From positions 558,001 to 622,000 of the forward strand of contig CANTFK010000666.1 in NCBI GenBank assembly GCA_947646735.1: a DNA stretch of 64,000 nt, written 5' to 3'. The notes below the pieces were generated by a model. That model did no database searches. It saw only the letters and a list, made by a program, of their open reading frames with translations, and was not told where the DNA came from. Of this stretch, positions 45,800 through 55,539 are shown one piece after another; the first letter of the stretch is position 1, and every line of letters starts with the position of its first letter. Source of the DNA: Peronospora farinosa (taxonomy: Eukaryota; Oomycota; Peronosporomycetes; Peronosporales; Peronosporaceae). The position numbers and the translations under genes were made by a program.

Positions 45800-46500
45800 A
45801 GTGGGTCCCTAGTACCAGTGACTTCACTAACAAGGTCATCGACCTTCACTTGCTCTATACGAGAGCCGATGTCATTATCGACATCCAGTAAATCGCATTT
45901 ACAGCCAATATCACTAACAAGGTCATCGACCTTAACTTGCTCTATACGAGAGCCGATGTCATTACCGACATCCAGTAAATCGCATTTACAGCCAATATCA
46001 CTAGCAAGGTCATCGACCTTAACATGCTCTATACGAGAGCCGATGTCAATATCGACATCCAGTAAATCGCATTTACAGCCAATATTACTAACAAGGTCAT
46101 CGACCTTCACTTGCTCTATACGAGAGCCGATGTCATTACCGACATCCAGTAAATCGCATTTACAGCCAATATCACTAGCAAGGTCATCGACCTTAACATG
46201 CTCTATACGAGAGCCGATGTCAATATCGACATCCAGTAAATCGCATTTACAGCCAATATTACTAACAAGGTCATCGACCTTCACTTGCTCTATACGAGAG
46301 CCGATGTCATTACCGACATCCAGTAAATCGCATTTACAGCCAATATCACTAACAAGGTCATCGACCTTAACTTGCTCTATACGAGAGCCTATGTCATTAC
46401 CGACATCCAGTAAATCGCATTTACAGCCAATATTTCACTAGCAAGGTCATCGACCTTAACTTGCTCTATACGAGAGCCGATGTCTTTCCGACATCCAGTG
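45800..46500 (-). repeat. 87-bp tandem repeat, about eight copies, in the element 3 protease-RT linker
   Basis: The word gacctt(a/c)ac recurs at 45841, 45928, 46015, 46102, 46189, 46276, 46363 and 46452. The spacing is exactly 87 bp (29 codons), except for the last, which is 89 because of an inserted tt that shifts the frame. Encodes units such as IGSRIEQVKVDDLVSDIG with CKCDLLDV. Adjacent units alternate between two variants (gtcaatatcgac and gtcattaccgac), which suggests duplication of pairs of units. Confidence 0.95.
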
Positions 46501-46648
46501 TCTCAATATTACTTTGAGTATCACTCAACGGGATACGTGCCGTTCCACTAAGTGTCATTGAGCTCTGCTCGACACTATTATTGTTGTCATCGGAGTTTAT
46601 CAACTCAGACACTCCAATGTCCAGCACACTAACTGAATCAGTTAAAGG

Positions 46649-47219
46649 CTAGCGCCAATAGCACTTTTGTTTTCTAGCGAAGGTGGGTTCATGACTCTCC
46701 AAAGATTCGCTAGGAACATTGCGTGTTGCGCCTAAAGTTTTGGATCTCCAATCGATCCACGGCTCATGGCGTTCCAGCCAGGCCATACCGAGAATGAGGT
46801 CATATCTCGAGTCCAAATCTAGGACAAGACATCGTTCAACGCTATTGAAGTCTAAGAACTTCACACCTAAGTTCAACGGAACTTTAGGAACGGTGACACG
46901 TACACCGGTCGCGAGACGCACGGTTATACTGTCACCCTCTTGCGCTTCTAGCGCCTCAGCATACAGCTGACTTCCTTCAAGGGAACGACGTCGGACATAA
47001 TTACCTGACGCCCCTGAGTCAATTAAAATTGACCATGTTTTCTCAAAACCCTTAACGGTTGCCGACACAACCAACAAGCCTGGCTTGTAATCTTGTTCTA
47101 TGGGAGCATCCACAGAACCACCTGGGGCTAAGCCCTGTTTACCTTTACCTCCTAAAGATCCAACAGAACTTAATTCTTTCCCAGAAGGGCGCCCCGCGCC
47201 TATTGGGAGTTGACGTTTT
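46649..47219 (-). pseudogene. Element 3 protease
   Basis: From the element 4 insertion onward: KRQLPIGAGRPSGKELS, then KTWSILIDSGASGNYVRRRS (active-site DSGA) and CLVLDLDSRYDLILGMAWL. Ends at a stop in the linker. Its frame is -1 relative to the gag frame that ends upstream of the element 4 insertion. The gag frame, joined across the insertion, meets TAG five codons later. Confidence 0.85.
47216..47219. repeat. Target-site duplication tttt, left copy of element 4
   Basis: Matches 60698-60701. The T run of the target makes the exact length slightly ambiguous. Confidence 0.7.
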
Positions 47220-48526
47220 TGTGGTGGAGTGGGATTCGCAAGATTGCTGATGCGATCCCAACTCTCCACTGGCGCCCGGACGACCGACTAACGGAGGGGG
47301 TACCCCGATTCCGTGTGTATAGCCTTCCTCACCTTGTGTACCCGTCGGTAGGGCGGGTTGCTCTCTTCTCGGTAGACTTGAGTCGATGTTGAACTTGATT
47401 GTGTTAGGGATAGGTGGGGGGGGGCGATCGCGTGGAATTCCTCACACGATCGCAGTTGTTCTTGGGGTGCTCTATTTGAGTCGCCCTGATCTCCCTTGAG
47501 ATCGCCTTGTCCAAAAATGTAGATACTTGATTCGCTTGCCTTCTGACCACTTGAGCCGTCTCGCGATCTTGTATCTGGACTTCTTAGTCCTCTGCGTCCA
47601 ATCGCAGCTTGAGTTGTTTTGTTGAGAATTCTTGCAATCCCTGGCCAAACAATCCAGGGATATGACTTGCGTAGTAGGTAGACTTCCTTGAGACGTCGGG
47701 AGGCCAAAGAATCCAGCCCGGAAGAGAGGTCGACACGTGTACTTAGAAGCAAATTGAACTCTGTTAATGTTAACCAATCAAATACCAAAACCTATGATCT
47801 TGACTATCTGTAGCTCAGGATCTGTTGCCACGTATCGCCCTTTCGGAAAAAATCAGATCTCGGAATGTGGTCCACTCCAATATAGCCGCGATCTGGATCG
47901 CTACCTCACTCGGATATAATACCATTTTAGTACCAGATCGCGGTACTAAATAATTAGTACCAGATCGCGGTACTAAATAATTAGTACCAGATCGCGGTAC
48001 TAAATAATTAGTACCAGATCGCGGTACTAAATAATTAGTACCAGATCGCGGTATTAAATAATTAATACCAGATCGCGGTACTAAATAATTAATATCGGAT
48101 CGCGATCCGCCGGATCACGACTTGTCTTCTTCACCGTTTCTCAGGTCATGTGAGATAGTTCATCAATGTGACATTTCATATCCACCATTCCAGTCCTCCA
48201 TAGCGACGTGATCCACACCAGACCGTCCTCCACATGCTTGGATGTACCCATCTTCCTCCTTAGCGACCGCGTTCACGCGGATCGCCATCGGAAATACTGG
48301 AGATCGCAATAGCGTAGTTTCTAGGCCATATTTGACCCCACATAGAAGTGCAAACTACTCCATTCACTGTTTTCCATCCTATTTGACATCGTCTTGAAAC
48401 CTTTCTGCGAGATCGCGACTCATCAATATTGGCCACGAGATCGCGACTCATTAATATTGGCCATTTCGGACTTAACCGAAAATATGCGATCACACTTGGC
48501 GAAATTCACTCTTTCACTTCGCCACA
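47220..48526 (-). repeat. Element 4 3' LTR
   Basis: 1307 bp, TGTGGTGGAG...CTTCGCCACA on the plus strand. Six full copies of a 27-bp repeat lie at about 47930-48090. Confidence 0.96.
47928..48092. repeat. 27-bp repeat in element 4 3' LTR
   Basis: Six copies of agtaccagatcgcggtact plus aaataatt. Each unit is an inverted repeat, agtacc and ggtact around agatcgc. The 5' LTR has five copies (about 60126-60262). Confidence 0.95.
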
Positions 48527-48542
48527 ATCGTCCCCTGCACCG
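48527..48542 (-). other. Element 4 polypurine stretch
   Basis: The minus strand reads TCGGTGCAGGGGACGAT next to the 3' LTR. The core GCAGGGGAC is shared with element 2. Confidence 0.55.
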
Positions 48543-48611
48543 ATAGCCCACATACAGTGTTGGCCTAACTGTGCACTGTCTCGCTTCACTCTTCTCGTCA
48601 CTTCGTCCCTT

Positions 48612-51215
48612 ATGGCCAGATCTACACCCGAAAACGATCGCCACCCCCAAACTGGTGTGCTCGTTACGCGCGATCCAACGATAGGTTCCTCTACCGGATC
48701 GCGTATCTTGCTCCCGTCTACCCGGATAATCCTTCCTCCCGTTGCAGATCGTCAGAACGCGATCTCGTTGGTTTCTTCATTGTATGACCGCCTGGAAGCC
48801 CAGGATACCATCGTGGAAAGCTATCACTCCATGGAAAATGCCTTGCAGGAGCAGGAATTTCGTGGAAATCAGCTGGAGACGGAACTCAACTCGTATCACG
48901 AGTTGGTGCCTCGACTGTGCACATTCGTCTTGCGTCGAGATGAAGAGTTGCGTCAACAACTTGATGCCGCTCTCCACATGGCCGAAGGTCTCGACGAAGA
49001 ACTGAACCAGCTAACGGATCAGTCTCAGGAGATCGCCGATCTGAAGAATGCCTTGTTTCGAGCCAATGCAGAGAAACATCGCCTGCAGGATAAATTCCGC
49101 CGTGAGGCGGCCAATCTTCAGCGAACTCTGGAAGGAAAATTCCGGCAGCAGATCGCGTCCCTCCAACAGCAACTGGACTCCATCCTCGCACAGCGTAATA
49201 CAGCAGACAGTGCTTTGGCCGCTGACTTTCGACGCATGAAAAGCAAGGCATCCAAGTACAAGAAAGCTCGTTCTCAGGCCCAGCAAGCCGCGAAACAACT
49301 GCAAGAGACACTGAGCGCGCTCGAGCTTGATCATGATCGCCTCCTGAGTACGAGTATTCGGAACGACGCAGCTTTGGATCGACTTCGTACCGAAGTTGCA
49401 GATCGAGAGGCAGAGCGCGATCTGGCCATCCAGGATCGAGATTTACTTCGTTCGCATCTGGCAGAATTGGCTACGGGCTTACTTCCTTCTCCGACTAGCC
49501 TTCTCGCGCTTTCCAATCCCTCGTCACCCAATCGCAAACGTGCGTCATCTTCACCGACTCTGGACGTCCCCTGTAAACGTCCCCGCAGCGCTTCCGGTAC
49601 TTCTGCTCAATCTGCGACCTCGGAGGGATCTGGCATTCCAGCGCGATCTGGGACTTCGACGCGATCTGAAATTCCGGCGCAATCCGGTACTTCGGCACAG
49701 TCTAATACTTTGGCGCGATCTGGTACTTCGGCGCGATCTGGTACTTCAGCGCGATCTGGCACTTCAGCGCGATCTAGTATTTCCCCGCGATCTGGTACTC
49801 CGCCGCGATCTGGTACTTCAGCGCGATCTGGCACTTCAGCGCGATCTGGTATTTCCGCGCGATCTGGGACTTCGGCGCGATCTGATACTTCAGCGCGATC
49901 TGGTACTCCGCCGCAATCTGGTAATTTAACGCGATCTGGTACTCCGGCGCGATCTGGGACTTCGACGCGATCTGATACCTCAGAACGGTCTGCCAAGTCG
50001 GTGCGATCCGTTATTACAACGCGACCCAATGTTTCGTCGAAAGCTAAAAAGAAACGCAAAACGTGTCCCTCGCCTTCGCCTGACTCTGAGTATGACGGCT
50101 GGTCTTCCGATCCCGAGGACGCTACACTTGCTGCTCTATCCGGATCGCGTTCCACCACGAGGCGTCGCAACACCACGACGAAACTCTCTGGCAACACCGG
50201 ATCGTCTCAGTCCCCTATCATAATTCACAATGGTAGCCCACCCTCCAAAAAATCACCAGTCTCGAGTCCTGCTACGCCCCCTAGCCTTACGACCAAGATT
50301 TCTAAGGTCGACCTTTTTGGCGAACCTTCTAGCGACTCGGACGGGAAGATTAGCGTTTCCAGTGACATCCGTGAAGATATAAACCAGTTGCTCACTCCCG
50401 CTCAATACGCCGACCTGCCTGATCTCCAAAAATCACGTGATGTGTGGATCCCAGGATATCGTGAGCGAAAGCCCCGATCGTCAACTCAGGTCGCTCCATG
50501 GTCCGCCCGACGGGTCAGTCTGACCAGTGTTGCCGAATTGGGAGTGGAGTTCTTCTATCGACACTTGTCCCGACCGAGAGGGTATATCTTCAACCCTCAA
50601 GCCAATCCCAAATCTCTTCTTGATTCTGAGTGGATTCCCCGACTGATCACCCCGGCACAAGTTACTGCGCTTTACGATCAGAAACCGTGGAACGTCACTC
50701 GTCGGCCGATTGCTCCCATCTCTTTCCCGCTGACCGGTTGGTTCAAAGATCTGGCGGACATTTACCTGGAATATGAAGATCGCCATAGGCAAGCCTTGTG
50801 GGAGGCAACCCACTTCCTGTATATCTCCCGCGAACTTCGGAAGGAGTATCCAGAGCTGGCGCAATTTTGTCAGCAACGCAAGCAGCGTCGGTCGAGATCT
50901 GGACCCCGCTGGAAGACTATTCTTCGCGTTATTCTCCAAGGGATGATCGAAGGACACTGTGATCTGGATATTTTGTTAGATCCATACTTCCTCCACTTTC
51001 CAGTGTACGCAGAAGTGCGACCATGGTATCCTGGTTTGGATTGCAAGCAGAAAAACATTCCCAACCTGATTACTGCACTGTCGTTATTGGATTCTGCGGA
51101 GCCTTGGCGGAACCAATATCGGTCCTCAATCGCGGATCACCCCGGTTCATCCCTCGCCCGTTTATCCAGTAAATTCTTTCCCAAACAGCAGTCGGGATCT
51201 GATAACACTTCTTGA
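48612..51215 (+). CDS. Antisense gene of element 4: 867-aa coiled-coil protein with conserved C-terminal domain
   Basis: Unbroken frame on the strand opposite to gag-pol, convergent with pol. It is open from 48429, inside the LTR; the ATG at 48612 (MARSTPEND) is the first one clearly outside the LTR, 86 bp in. Layout from that start: disordered lead, coiled coil about 50-290, Ser/Thr/Arg repeats about 333-473 (units like ARSGTS, 15-18 bp in DNA), basic patch KAKKKRKT near 478 (possible nuclear signal), DLFGEPSSDSD near 567, then a C-terminal domain of about 250 residues with WIPGY, FPLTGWF, ILQGMIEGHCDLDILLDP and SAEPWR. No known family recognised. A diverged homologue lies in the same place in element 2, which argues against a chance frame. 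Confidence 0.8.
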   Translation: MARSTPENDRHPQTGVLVTRDPTIGSSTGSRILLPSTRIILPPVADRQNAISLVSSLYDRLEAQDTIVESYHSMENALQEQEFRGNQLETELNSYHELVPRLCTFVLRRDEELRQQLDAALHMAEGLDEELNQLTDQSQEIADLKNALFRANAEKHRLQDKFRREAANLQRTLEGKFRQQIASLQQQLDSILAQRNTADSALAADFRRMKSKASKYKKARSQAQQAAKQLQETLSALELDHDRLLSTSIRNDAALDRLRTEVADREAERDLAIQDRDLLRSHLAELATGLLPSPTSLLALSNPSSPNRKRASSSPTLDVPCKRPRSASGTSAQSATSEGSGIPARSGTSTRSEIPAQSGTSAQSNTLARSGTSARSGTSARSGTSARSSISPRSGTPPRSGTSARSGTSARSGISARSGTSARSDTSARSGTPPQSGNLTRSGTPARSGTSTRSDTSERSAKSVRSVITTRPNVSSKAKKKRKTCPSPSPDSEYDGWSSDPEDATLAALSGSRSTTRRRNTTTKLSGNTGSSQSPIIIHNGSPPSKKSPVSSPATPPSLTTKISKVDLFGEPSSDSDGKISVSSDIREDINQLLTPAQYADLPDLQKSRDVWIPGYRERKPRSSTQVAPWSARRVSLTSVAELGVEFFYRHLSRPRGYIFNPQANPKSLLDSEWIPRLITPAQVTALYDQKPWNVTRRPIAPISFPLTGWFKDLADIYLEYEDRHRQALWEATHFLYISRELRKEYPELAQFCQQRKQRRSRSGPRWKTILRVILQGMIEGHCDLDILLDPYFLHFPVYAEVRPWYPGLDCKQKNIPNLITALSLLDSAEPWRNQYRSSIADHPGSSLARLSSKFFPKQQSGSDNTS
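49610..50000 (+). repeat. 15-bp-based repeat inside the element 4 antisense gene
   Basis: More than twenty imperfect units of the type gcgatctggtacttc with small spacers. All keep the frame, encoding (A/P)RSGTS-like units. Each unit contains GCGATCTG, the reverse complement of the CAGATCGC word seen throughout the element. Confidence 0.93.
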
Positions 51216-51398
51216 TCGTTCAATACAATTCCATTTTGTTCCTCCTTTTCGTTAAAATTGTCTTCTTTTGTTGGGCTTCTTTAGCCGCGATCTCGTCTTC
51301 CAGACCTTCGATCGCCATACTCATTACACACAAATTTCCTTTCCACCATCCTATGCAACCTTCTTGCATATTATACCATCCCCAACACTCGATCTTCG
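51216..51398. other. Convergent gap between antisense gene and pol of element 4
   Basis: 183 bp between the stop of the antisense gene (plus) and the stop of pol (minus). It presumably holds the 3' ends of both transcripts; I see no clear shared terminator or poly(A) signal. Confidence 0.5.
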
Positions 51399-54300
51399 TT
51401 AGCCACCAGATCCCTCTTCATGTGATTGCATCACTTCAAAACGATTCCGGCTAATCTTGCCACGTTCAAAATCTCGCAATAAGGCACCACAATTTAAGTC
51501 GGCTTCATCCACCCAGGATGGTTTAGCATGACCTTTCCAGTAGACTTTAAACTGTCTATGTACTCGTCCAAAACGTGTCTTTCTATCAGATCGTACATCC
51601 ACAATCTTTTCCACTTCGAATTCATCGTCTCCCAGATTACCTTCAAAACTGTCTTCTGGCAAAAGCGCTTCATCAAAATCGAATCGATATTCTTCTTCGA
51701 TCGTCAGCAAATTTTTTGGACGATCAGGGAACGTCTTCACTTTCTTCAACTTGGATATATGTACGACGGGAAATAATCGATATGGCGTACCAGCAATCTC
51801 CAGTCGGACAGCGTGATCTCCACACATTTCTTTTACTCGAAAAGGTCCATGCCACATATGTGCTAGCTTTCGAGCGTACCCTTCTTTCACACGATCCAAA
51901 TATAACCAGACTTGCGCCCCCGGCTCAATTTCGTGAGGCTTGAGATCTTCATTGTGGCGATCAGCACGTGTTTGGATCGCAGTCCTGAGTCTCTCATTTA
52001 CTGCTTCTCTCGCCCGCTGATAATGCCGCTGCATATGATATCGCCACCTACGTGGATCGCGATCTCGACGCCTAGTACTTCCTAATGGTAACGTAGCTTC
52101 CAACGTAGATCTCGGGTCCCAACCATGAATCAAGAAAAATGGCGTTTCGCCGCGCACCCGATCTTGAGCGGTATTGATTGCGAAAGTTAGACGTTCGGCA
52201 TACTCATCCCAGTCTTGTTGATTAACGTCAGAGACATACATCTTTAATGCACGAGTCAGAGTTTGCACCATACGTTCCGCAGTTCCATTCGCTTGAGGGC
52301 GATATGCCATCGTTGCCCTTTGCTTTTGCCCAATAAGTCGATTGAACGCACGAAAAAAATCCGACATAAACCCGGGCTCTCGATCGTGCCGTATCGCTTC
52401 ACTCGCACCGAATCGTCGAAAGATACACTCCTCGTAATTCTCGGCGATCGTCTGAGCTGTTCTAGATTTGCTCGCCTTGGCAACCACATAGCCCGAAAAG
52501 AGATCGACCCAGATCAATAATTCAGTGTTGCCTTTGAAAGATCTAGGCAGCGACGGAATATGATCCATGGCAATAATCTGGAACGGATAAGTAGCTTGTA
52601 AATTTCCCGGAGACTCTCCATTAATAACCGGACGTCCTTTTCCAGTCTCGCAGTCAGTGCATTCGCTCACATATCGTTGTACACTGCGATACAGGCCTCT
52701 CCAATGAAAACGAGATCGGATCCGTTGATACGTCCTACCGATTCCCTGGTGCCCTCCTTCCAAACTGGCATGGTAGTGGTGTAGAAAATCTTGCTGAAGA
52801 GTTTCTGGCACCACCAAACGAGCAATTCCATCGAGATCGTCCGAATTTTTCACAGCTCCCGGGCAAAAATATAGAATATCGCTTTCATCCACCTCATAAT
52901 CACTTGCAATCTTGGCGCATGACTTCGCTTCTTCCATACTGAGATTCGTTATATCACCAATCAGAAAAATCTTTAGGTTAGCGATCCAACATTCCTCATC
53001 TTGAGCTTGTCGTATACGTTCACTTCGCATTTGCTGCACAAATTCTTCTTGCAAGATCTCGGGTGGTTGACGTCTTCTCCGGGTTGCTCTGGTAATCGCA
53101 GCCACTTTAACCACCGATTCGGTCTGCTTCGACTTCAACAACTCATCCAGTCTATTAAGAGTAATGAGATCTTGGCGATCTCCTTCCGAAGTGATGACCA
53201 CACCTTGTTCCTTCTGTAAAGCAGTACTCGCCAGTCGATCTGCACTTTGGTTCCAGTCGCGTTTCATGTGTAAGAACTCATGGATCGGCCATGATCGAAG
53301 CTTCTCCATTGCTTTCTGTCGCAACAACTGCAGTCCAGGAGCCTTGCAATCGATTTCACCCCGCATCTGTCGAATCACTAGGTTGGAGTCGCCACAAATA
53401 ATAACGCGTCCCCTAGTTTGATTCTCCAACAGATCAAAGCCTAATAGTAAACCCCGATATTCGGCTTCGTTCACTGTTAAGTCCGTTGCATATTCCGATG
53501 CAGCAGCCACAATAGTCCACTCAGGAAGTTTCCATATTATCGCACTGTATGATCCACCCTTTCGCTTGGTTCGTGCCGATCCATCGAAACTGACGACCAA
53601 GAGACTTTCATCTTCTTCCACCGTAGGCGGTGGCATACTTAGAGTTTGCCTTGGCTGTTTCCGGGGAGCGATCGCAATCAACACTTCGTCGACTTCTTCA
53701 CGGGGAGTCACACTTGCAGCCAGGGCACCAAGCATTTCATCTTCGCCCTTTTCACATTTCTTGATCTCCAAAGTCCAAGTCGATAATAATGCGGCCCACC
53801 TACCTAGCCTGCCATTGAGACCGAAGGATTGCACCAACCAGGCCATCGTCGAGAAACGCGTAAGAACTTTAATCTCTCGCGAGACTAGCATGCAATAACA
53901 TATATCCAAAATCCGAAGTAATGCTAGTATCTCCTTCTCGACCATTCCGTAATTGATTTCATTAGGCTTCAGCGTTCGGCTTGTAAAAGTAACTGGCCAA
54001 TATATACCATCATACTCCTGCAATAAAGCTGCTGAAACGGCCCATTTACTCGCATATACGACAATTACCGGAGGCCGATCTGGATCGAAGTGTCTGAGGA
54101 TCGGGGTATTAGCGATCTTGGCTTTCAACATGGTAAATGCGATCATCGCTTTTTCCCATCGAGTCCGTCCTTCTGGATCTGGATCGTCCCCAATATCGAA
54201 CTTTTGATCTGAATCATTCCTGGTTGCGACAGTCGAATCCAATGCATTCATCTTGTCAGAACAGCGGATTTCATGGAAATCTGCTTCCCTTAATTCATAT

Positions 54301-54407
54301 AGCACTGACGCATAAATCGCAAAGTCTTCGACAAATCGACTATAGTAATTCAAGCTTCCCAGAAACGATTGCATCGATCGCAACGTTTTTGGGAACGGAA
54401 TATTCAC
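51399..54407 (-). CDS. Element 4 RT thumb, dual RNase H, integrase and chromodomain (1002 codons)
   Basis: Starts in the RT thumb (LRSMQSFLGSLNYYSRF). The first RNase H, about residues 100-250, lacks the catalytic residues: VVYAS for DAS, LTRFS for TDH. The second RNase H, about 275-395, keeps all four acids: SFDGSAR, NEAEYRG, GDSNLV, NQSADRLA. The integrase has a zinc module (HHYHASLEGGH ... CTDCETGK), core MDHIPSLP, IRHDREPGF and NGTAERMVQ, and the C-terminal motif WHGPFRVKEM. The chromodomain at about 935-985 is FEVEKIVDVR, RQFKVYWKGHAKPSWVD. The end NRFEVMQSHEE is the same as in element 2. The ATG is not a true start: RT is in another frame just upstream (single-base shift near 54410). 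Confidence 0.93.
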   Translation of the reverse strand: MNIPFPKTLRSMQSFLGSLNYYSRFVEDFAIYASVLYELREADFHEIRCSDKMNALDSTVATRNDSDQKFDIGDDPDPEGRTRWEKAMIAFTMLKAKIANTPILRHFDPDRPPVIVVYASKWAVSAALLQEYDGIYWPVTFTSRTLKPNEINYGMVEKEILALLRILDICYCMLVSREIKVLTRFSTMAWLVQSFGLNGRLGRWAALLSTWTLEIKKCEKGEDEMLGALAASVTPREEVDEVLIAIAPRKQPRQTLSMPPPTVEEDESLLVVSFDGSARTKRKGGSYSAIIWKLPEWTIVAAASEYATDLTVNEAEYRGLLLGFDLLENQTRGRVIICGDSNLVIRQMRGEIDCKAPGLQLLRQKAMEKLRSWPIHEFLHMKRDWNQSADRLASTALQKEQGVVITSEGDRQDLITLNRLDELLKSKQTESVVKVAAITRATRRRRQPPEILQEEFVQQMRSERIRQAQDEECWIANLKIFLIGDITNLSMEEAKSCAKIASDYEVDESDILYFCPGAVKNSDDLDGIARLVVPETLQQDFLHHYHASLEGGHQGIGRTYQRIRSRFHWRGLYRSVQRYVSECTDCETGKGRPVINGESPGNLQATYPFQIIAMDHIPSLPRSFKGNTELLIWVDLFSGYVVAKASKSRTAQTIAENYEECIFRRFGASEAIRHDREPGFMSDFFRAFNRLIGQKQRATMAYRPQANGTAERMVQTLTRALKMYVSDVNQQDWDEYAERLTFAINTAQDRVRGETPFFLIHGWDPRSTLEATLPLGSTRRRDRDPRRWRYHMQRHYQRAREAVNERLRTAIQTRADRHNEDLKPHEIEPGAQVWLYLDRVKEGYARKLAHMWHGPFRVKEMCGDHAVRLEIAGTPYRLFPVVHISKLKKVKTFPDRPKNLLTIEEEYRFDFDEALLPEDSFEGNLGDDEFEVEKIVDVRSDRKTRFGRVHRQFKVYWKGHAKPSWVDEADLNCGALLRDFERGKISRNRFEVMQSHEEGSGG

Positions 54408-55474
54408 CAGCGATCCAAATCATCCTTTGGATGAGCTTCTATTCCTGCAAGTGAGACTTGATGACCCAGGTAATCCACTTTACGTCGTCCCCAAAAACTC
54501 TTAGCGAGACTGATCGACAAATTCCATTCACTGCATACTTCTAACAATCGCTTTACCTTATCATATAAGGAGGCCCACGAGGTTGCTGGAATCAATATGT
54601 CATCAATATATGACCTTCGGCCGAGCACAGATGGCTTCTGGCTAGTATCCGGTTTGCCTTCAGTGAATACATCCGCCAGCTTTGGCGATTCCGTTAACGT
54701 ATTAGTGGAGTCGAGTGATCCTGTGGAAATTGCATTTGGATCCGTACCGATCTTGAGGTATCCATACAGTGCATTATCAATTAGACGTTGGTAAATCTGC
54801 GGAGCGTTTTTTAGCCCAAACGGCATTCGTAACCACTCGAACAGGCCTGAAGGCGTGATAAAAGCAGAAATCATCCTTGCTCGCTCGGTCATTTCCACGA
54901 CCCAAAATCCACTGGCCATATCCAGCGAACAATACCACATAGCTCTATCCATATCTTGCAATAATTCGCTAATCAGAGGCATAGGATACACCATCAATCT
55001 CGTGAGTTGATTCACCCGCCGATAGTCAATACATAACCGGATGTCGACACCATTCTTTTTTATGATTGCCACAATCGGCGAAGCCCATGGTGATGTCGAC
55101 GGCTGGATAATCCTGGCTGATAGTAATCCTCTGATTAGGTCAGCTAACTTCTCGCGAAATTTGGGAGCGACCGGTCGTACTCGTTGTGCGATCGGGTGTG
55201 CTCCACCAACATCGATATCACACACTGCTCCTCGAGCTGCAGGAGGAAGCGCGTTTCCTTTGTAAATGAGTAAGTGTCGGTTCGCCCAAATTAATTGCCG
55301 TAGACTTTCTTGGTCCTTGGTTAAAGGAACTCCCGGATCGCCCACTTGGATATCATCAATCGTAACTTCTTCGGTGGATGATACAATCTCAGGCAAGACA
55401 GCCATATGCTGATCCACATCTTCGGCATACAATTCACCACTCTCATGACAATACATCGAGTCTTCAGGCTTCAT
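54404..55474 (-). CDS. Element 4 reverse transcriptase (356 codons)
   Basis: Ty3-type RT. LPPAARGAVCDIDVGGAHPI, FREKLADLIRGLL, VDIRLCIDYRRVNQL, YCSLDMASGFWVVEM (first catalytic Asp), FEWLRMPFGLKNAPQIYQRL and the catalytic SYIDDILI. Like element 2, it has an insert of about 45 Ser/Thr-rich residues between LYGYL and YIDD, unusual for Ty3 RTs. The ATG at 55474 overlaps the TGA of the upstream linker frame (ATGA). It ends by frameshift just before the thumb. Needed to copy element RNA into DNA. Confidence 0.92.
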   Translation of the reverse strand: MKPEDSMYCHESGELYAEDVDQHMAVLPEIVSSTEEVTIDDIQVGDPGVPLTKDQESLRQLIWANRHLLIYKGNALPPAARGAVCDIDVGGAHPIAQRVRPVAPKFREKLADLIRGLLSARIIQPSTSPWASPIVAIIKKNGVDIRLCIDYRRVNQLTRLMVYPMPLISELLQDMDRAMWYCSLDMASGFWVVEMTERARMISAFITPSGLFEWLRMPFGLKNAPQIYQRLIDNALYGYLKIGTDPNAISTGSLDSTNTLTESPKLADVFTEGKPDTSQKPSVLGRRSYIDDILIPATSWASLYDKVKRLLEVCSEWNLSISLAKSFWGRRKVDYLGHQVSLAGIEAHPKDDLDRW

Positions 55475-55539
55475 CTTACACTTCCTCCGGCTAGAATAAA
55501 TTCGTCGTTGATAATCGTCGTATCACTAGCTTGCTCTTG

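Noticed and set aside
45578..46441. Plus-strand open frame with repeated CSIREPMSLPTSSKSHLQPI units
   Set aside because: Shadow of the 87-bp repeat linker of element 3 pol; every frame of an 87-bp repeat that lacks stops stays open.
47288..47788. Open frame in the element 4 LTR (REESNPPYRRVHKVRKA) as a separate gene
   Set aside because: It lies entirely in the LTR and resembles the LTR-encoded lead of element 2 gag; treated as part of the LTR or an upstream gag frame.
49607..50197. Minus-strand open frame with DRAEVPDRAEVPDR repeats
   Set aside because: Exact shadow of the in-frame Ser/Arg repeat of the antisense gene; no independent support.
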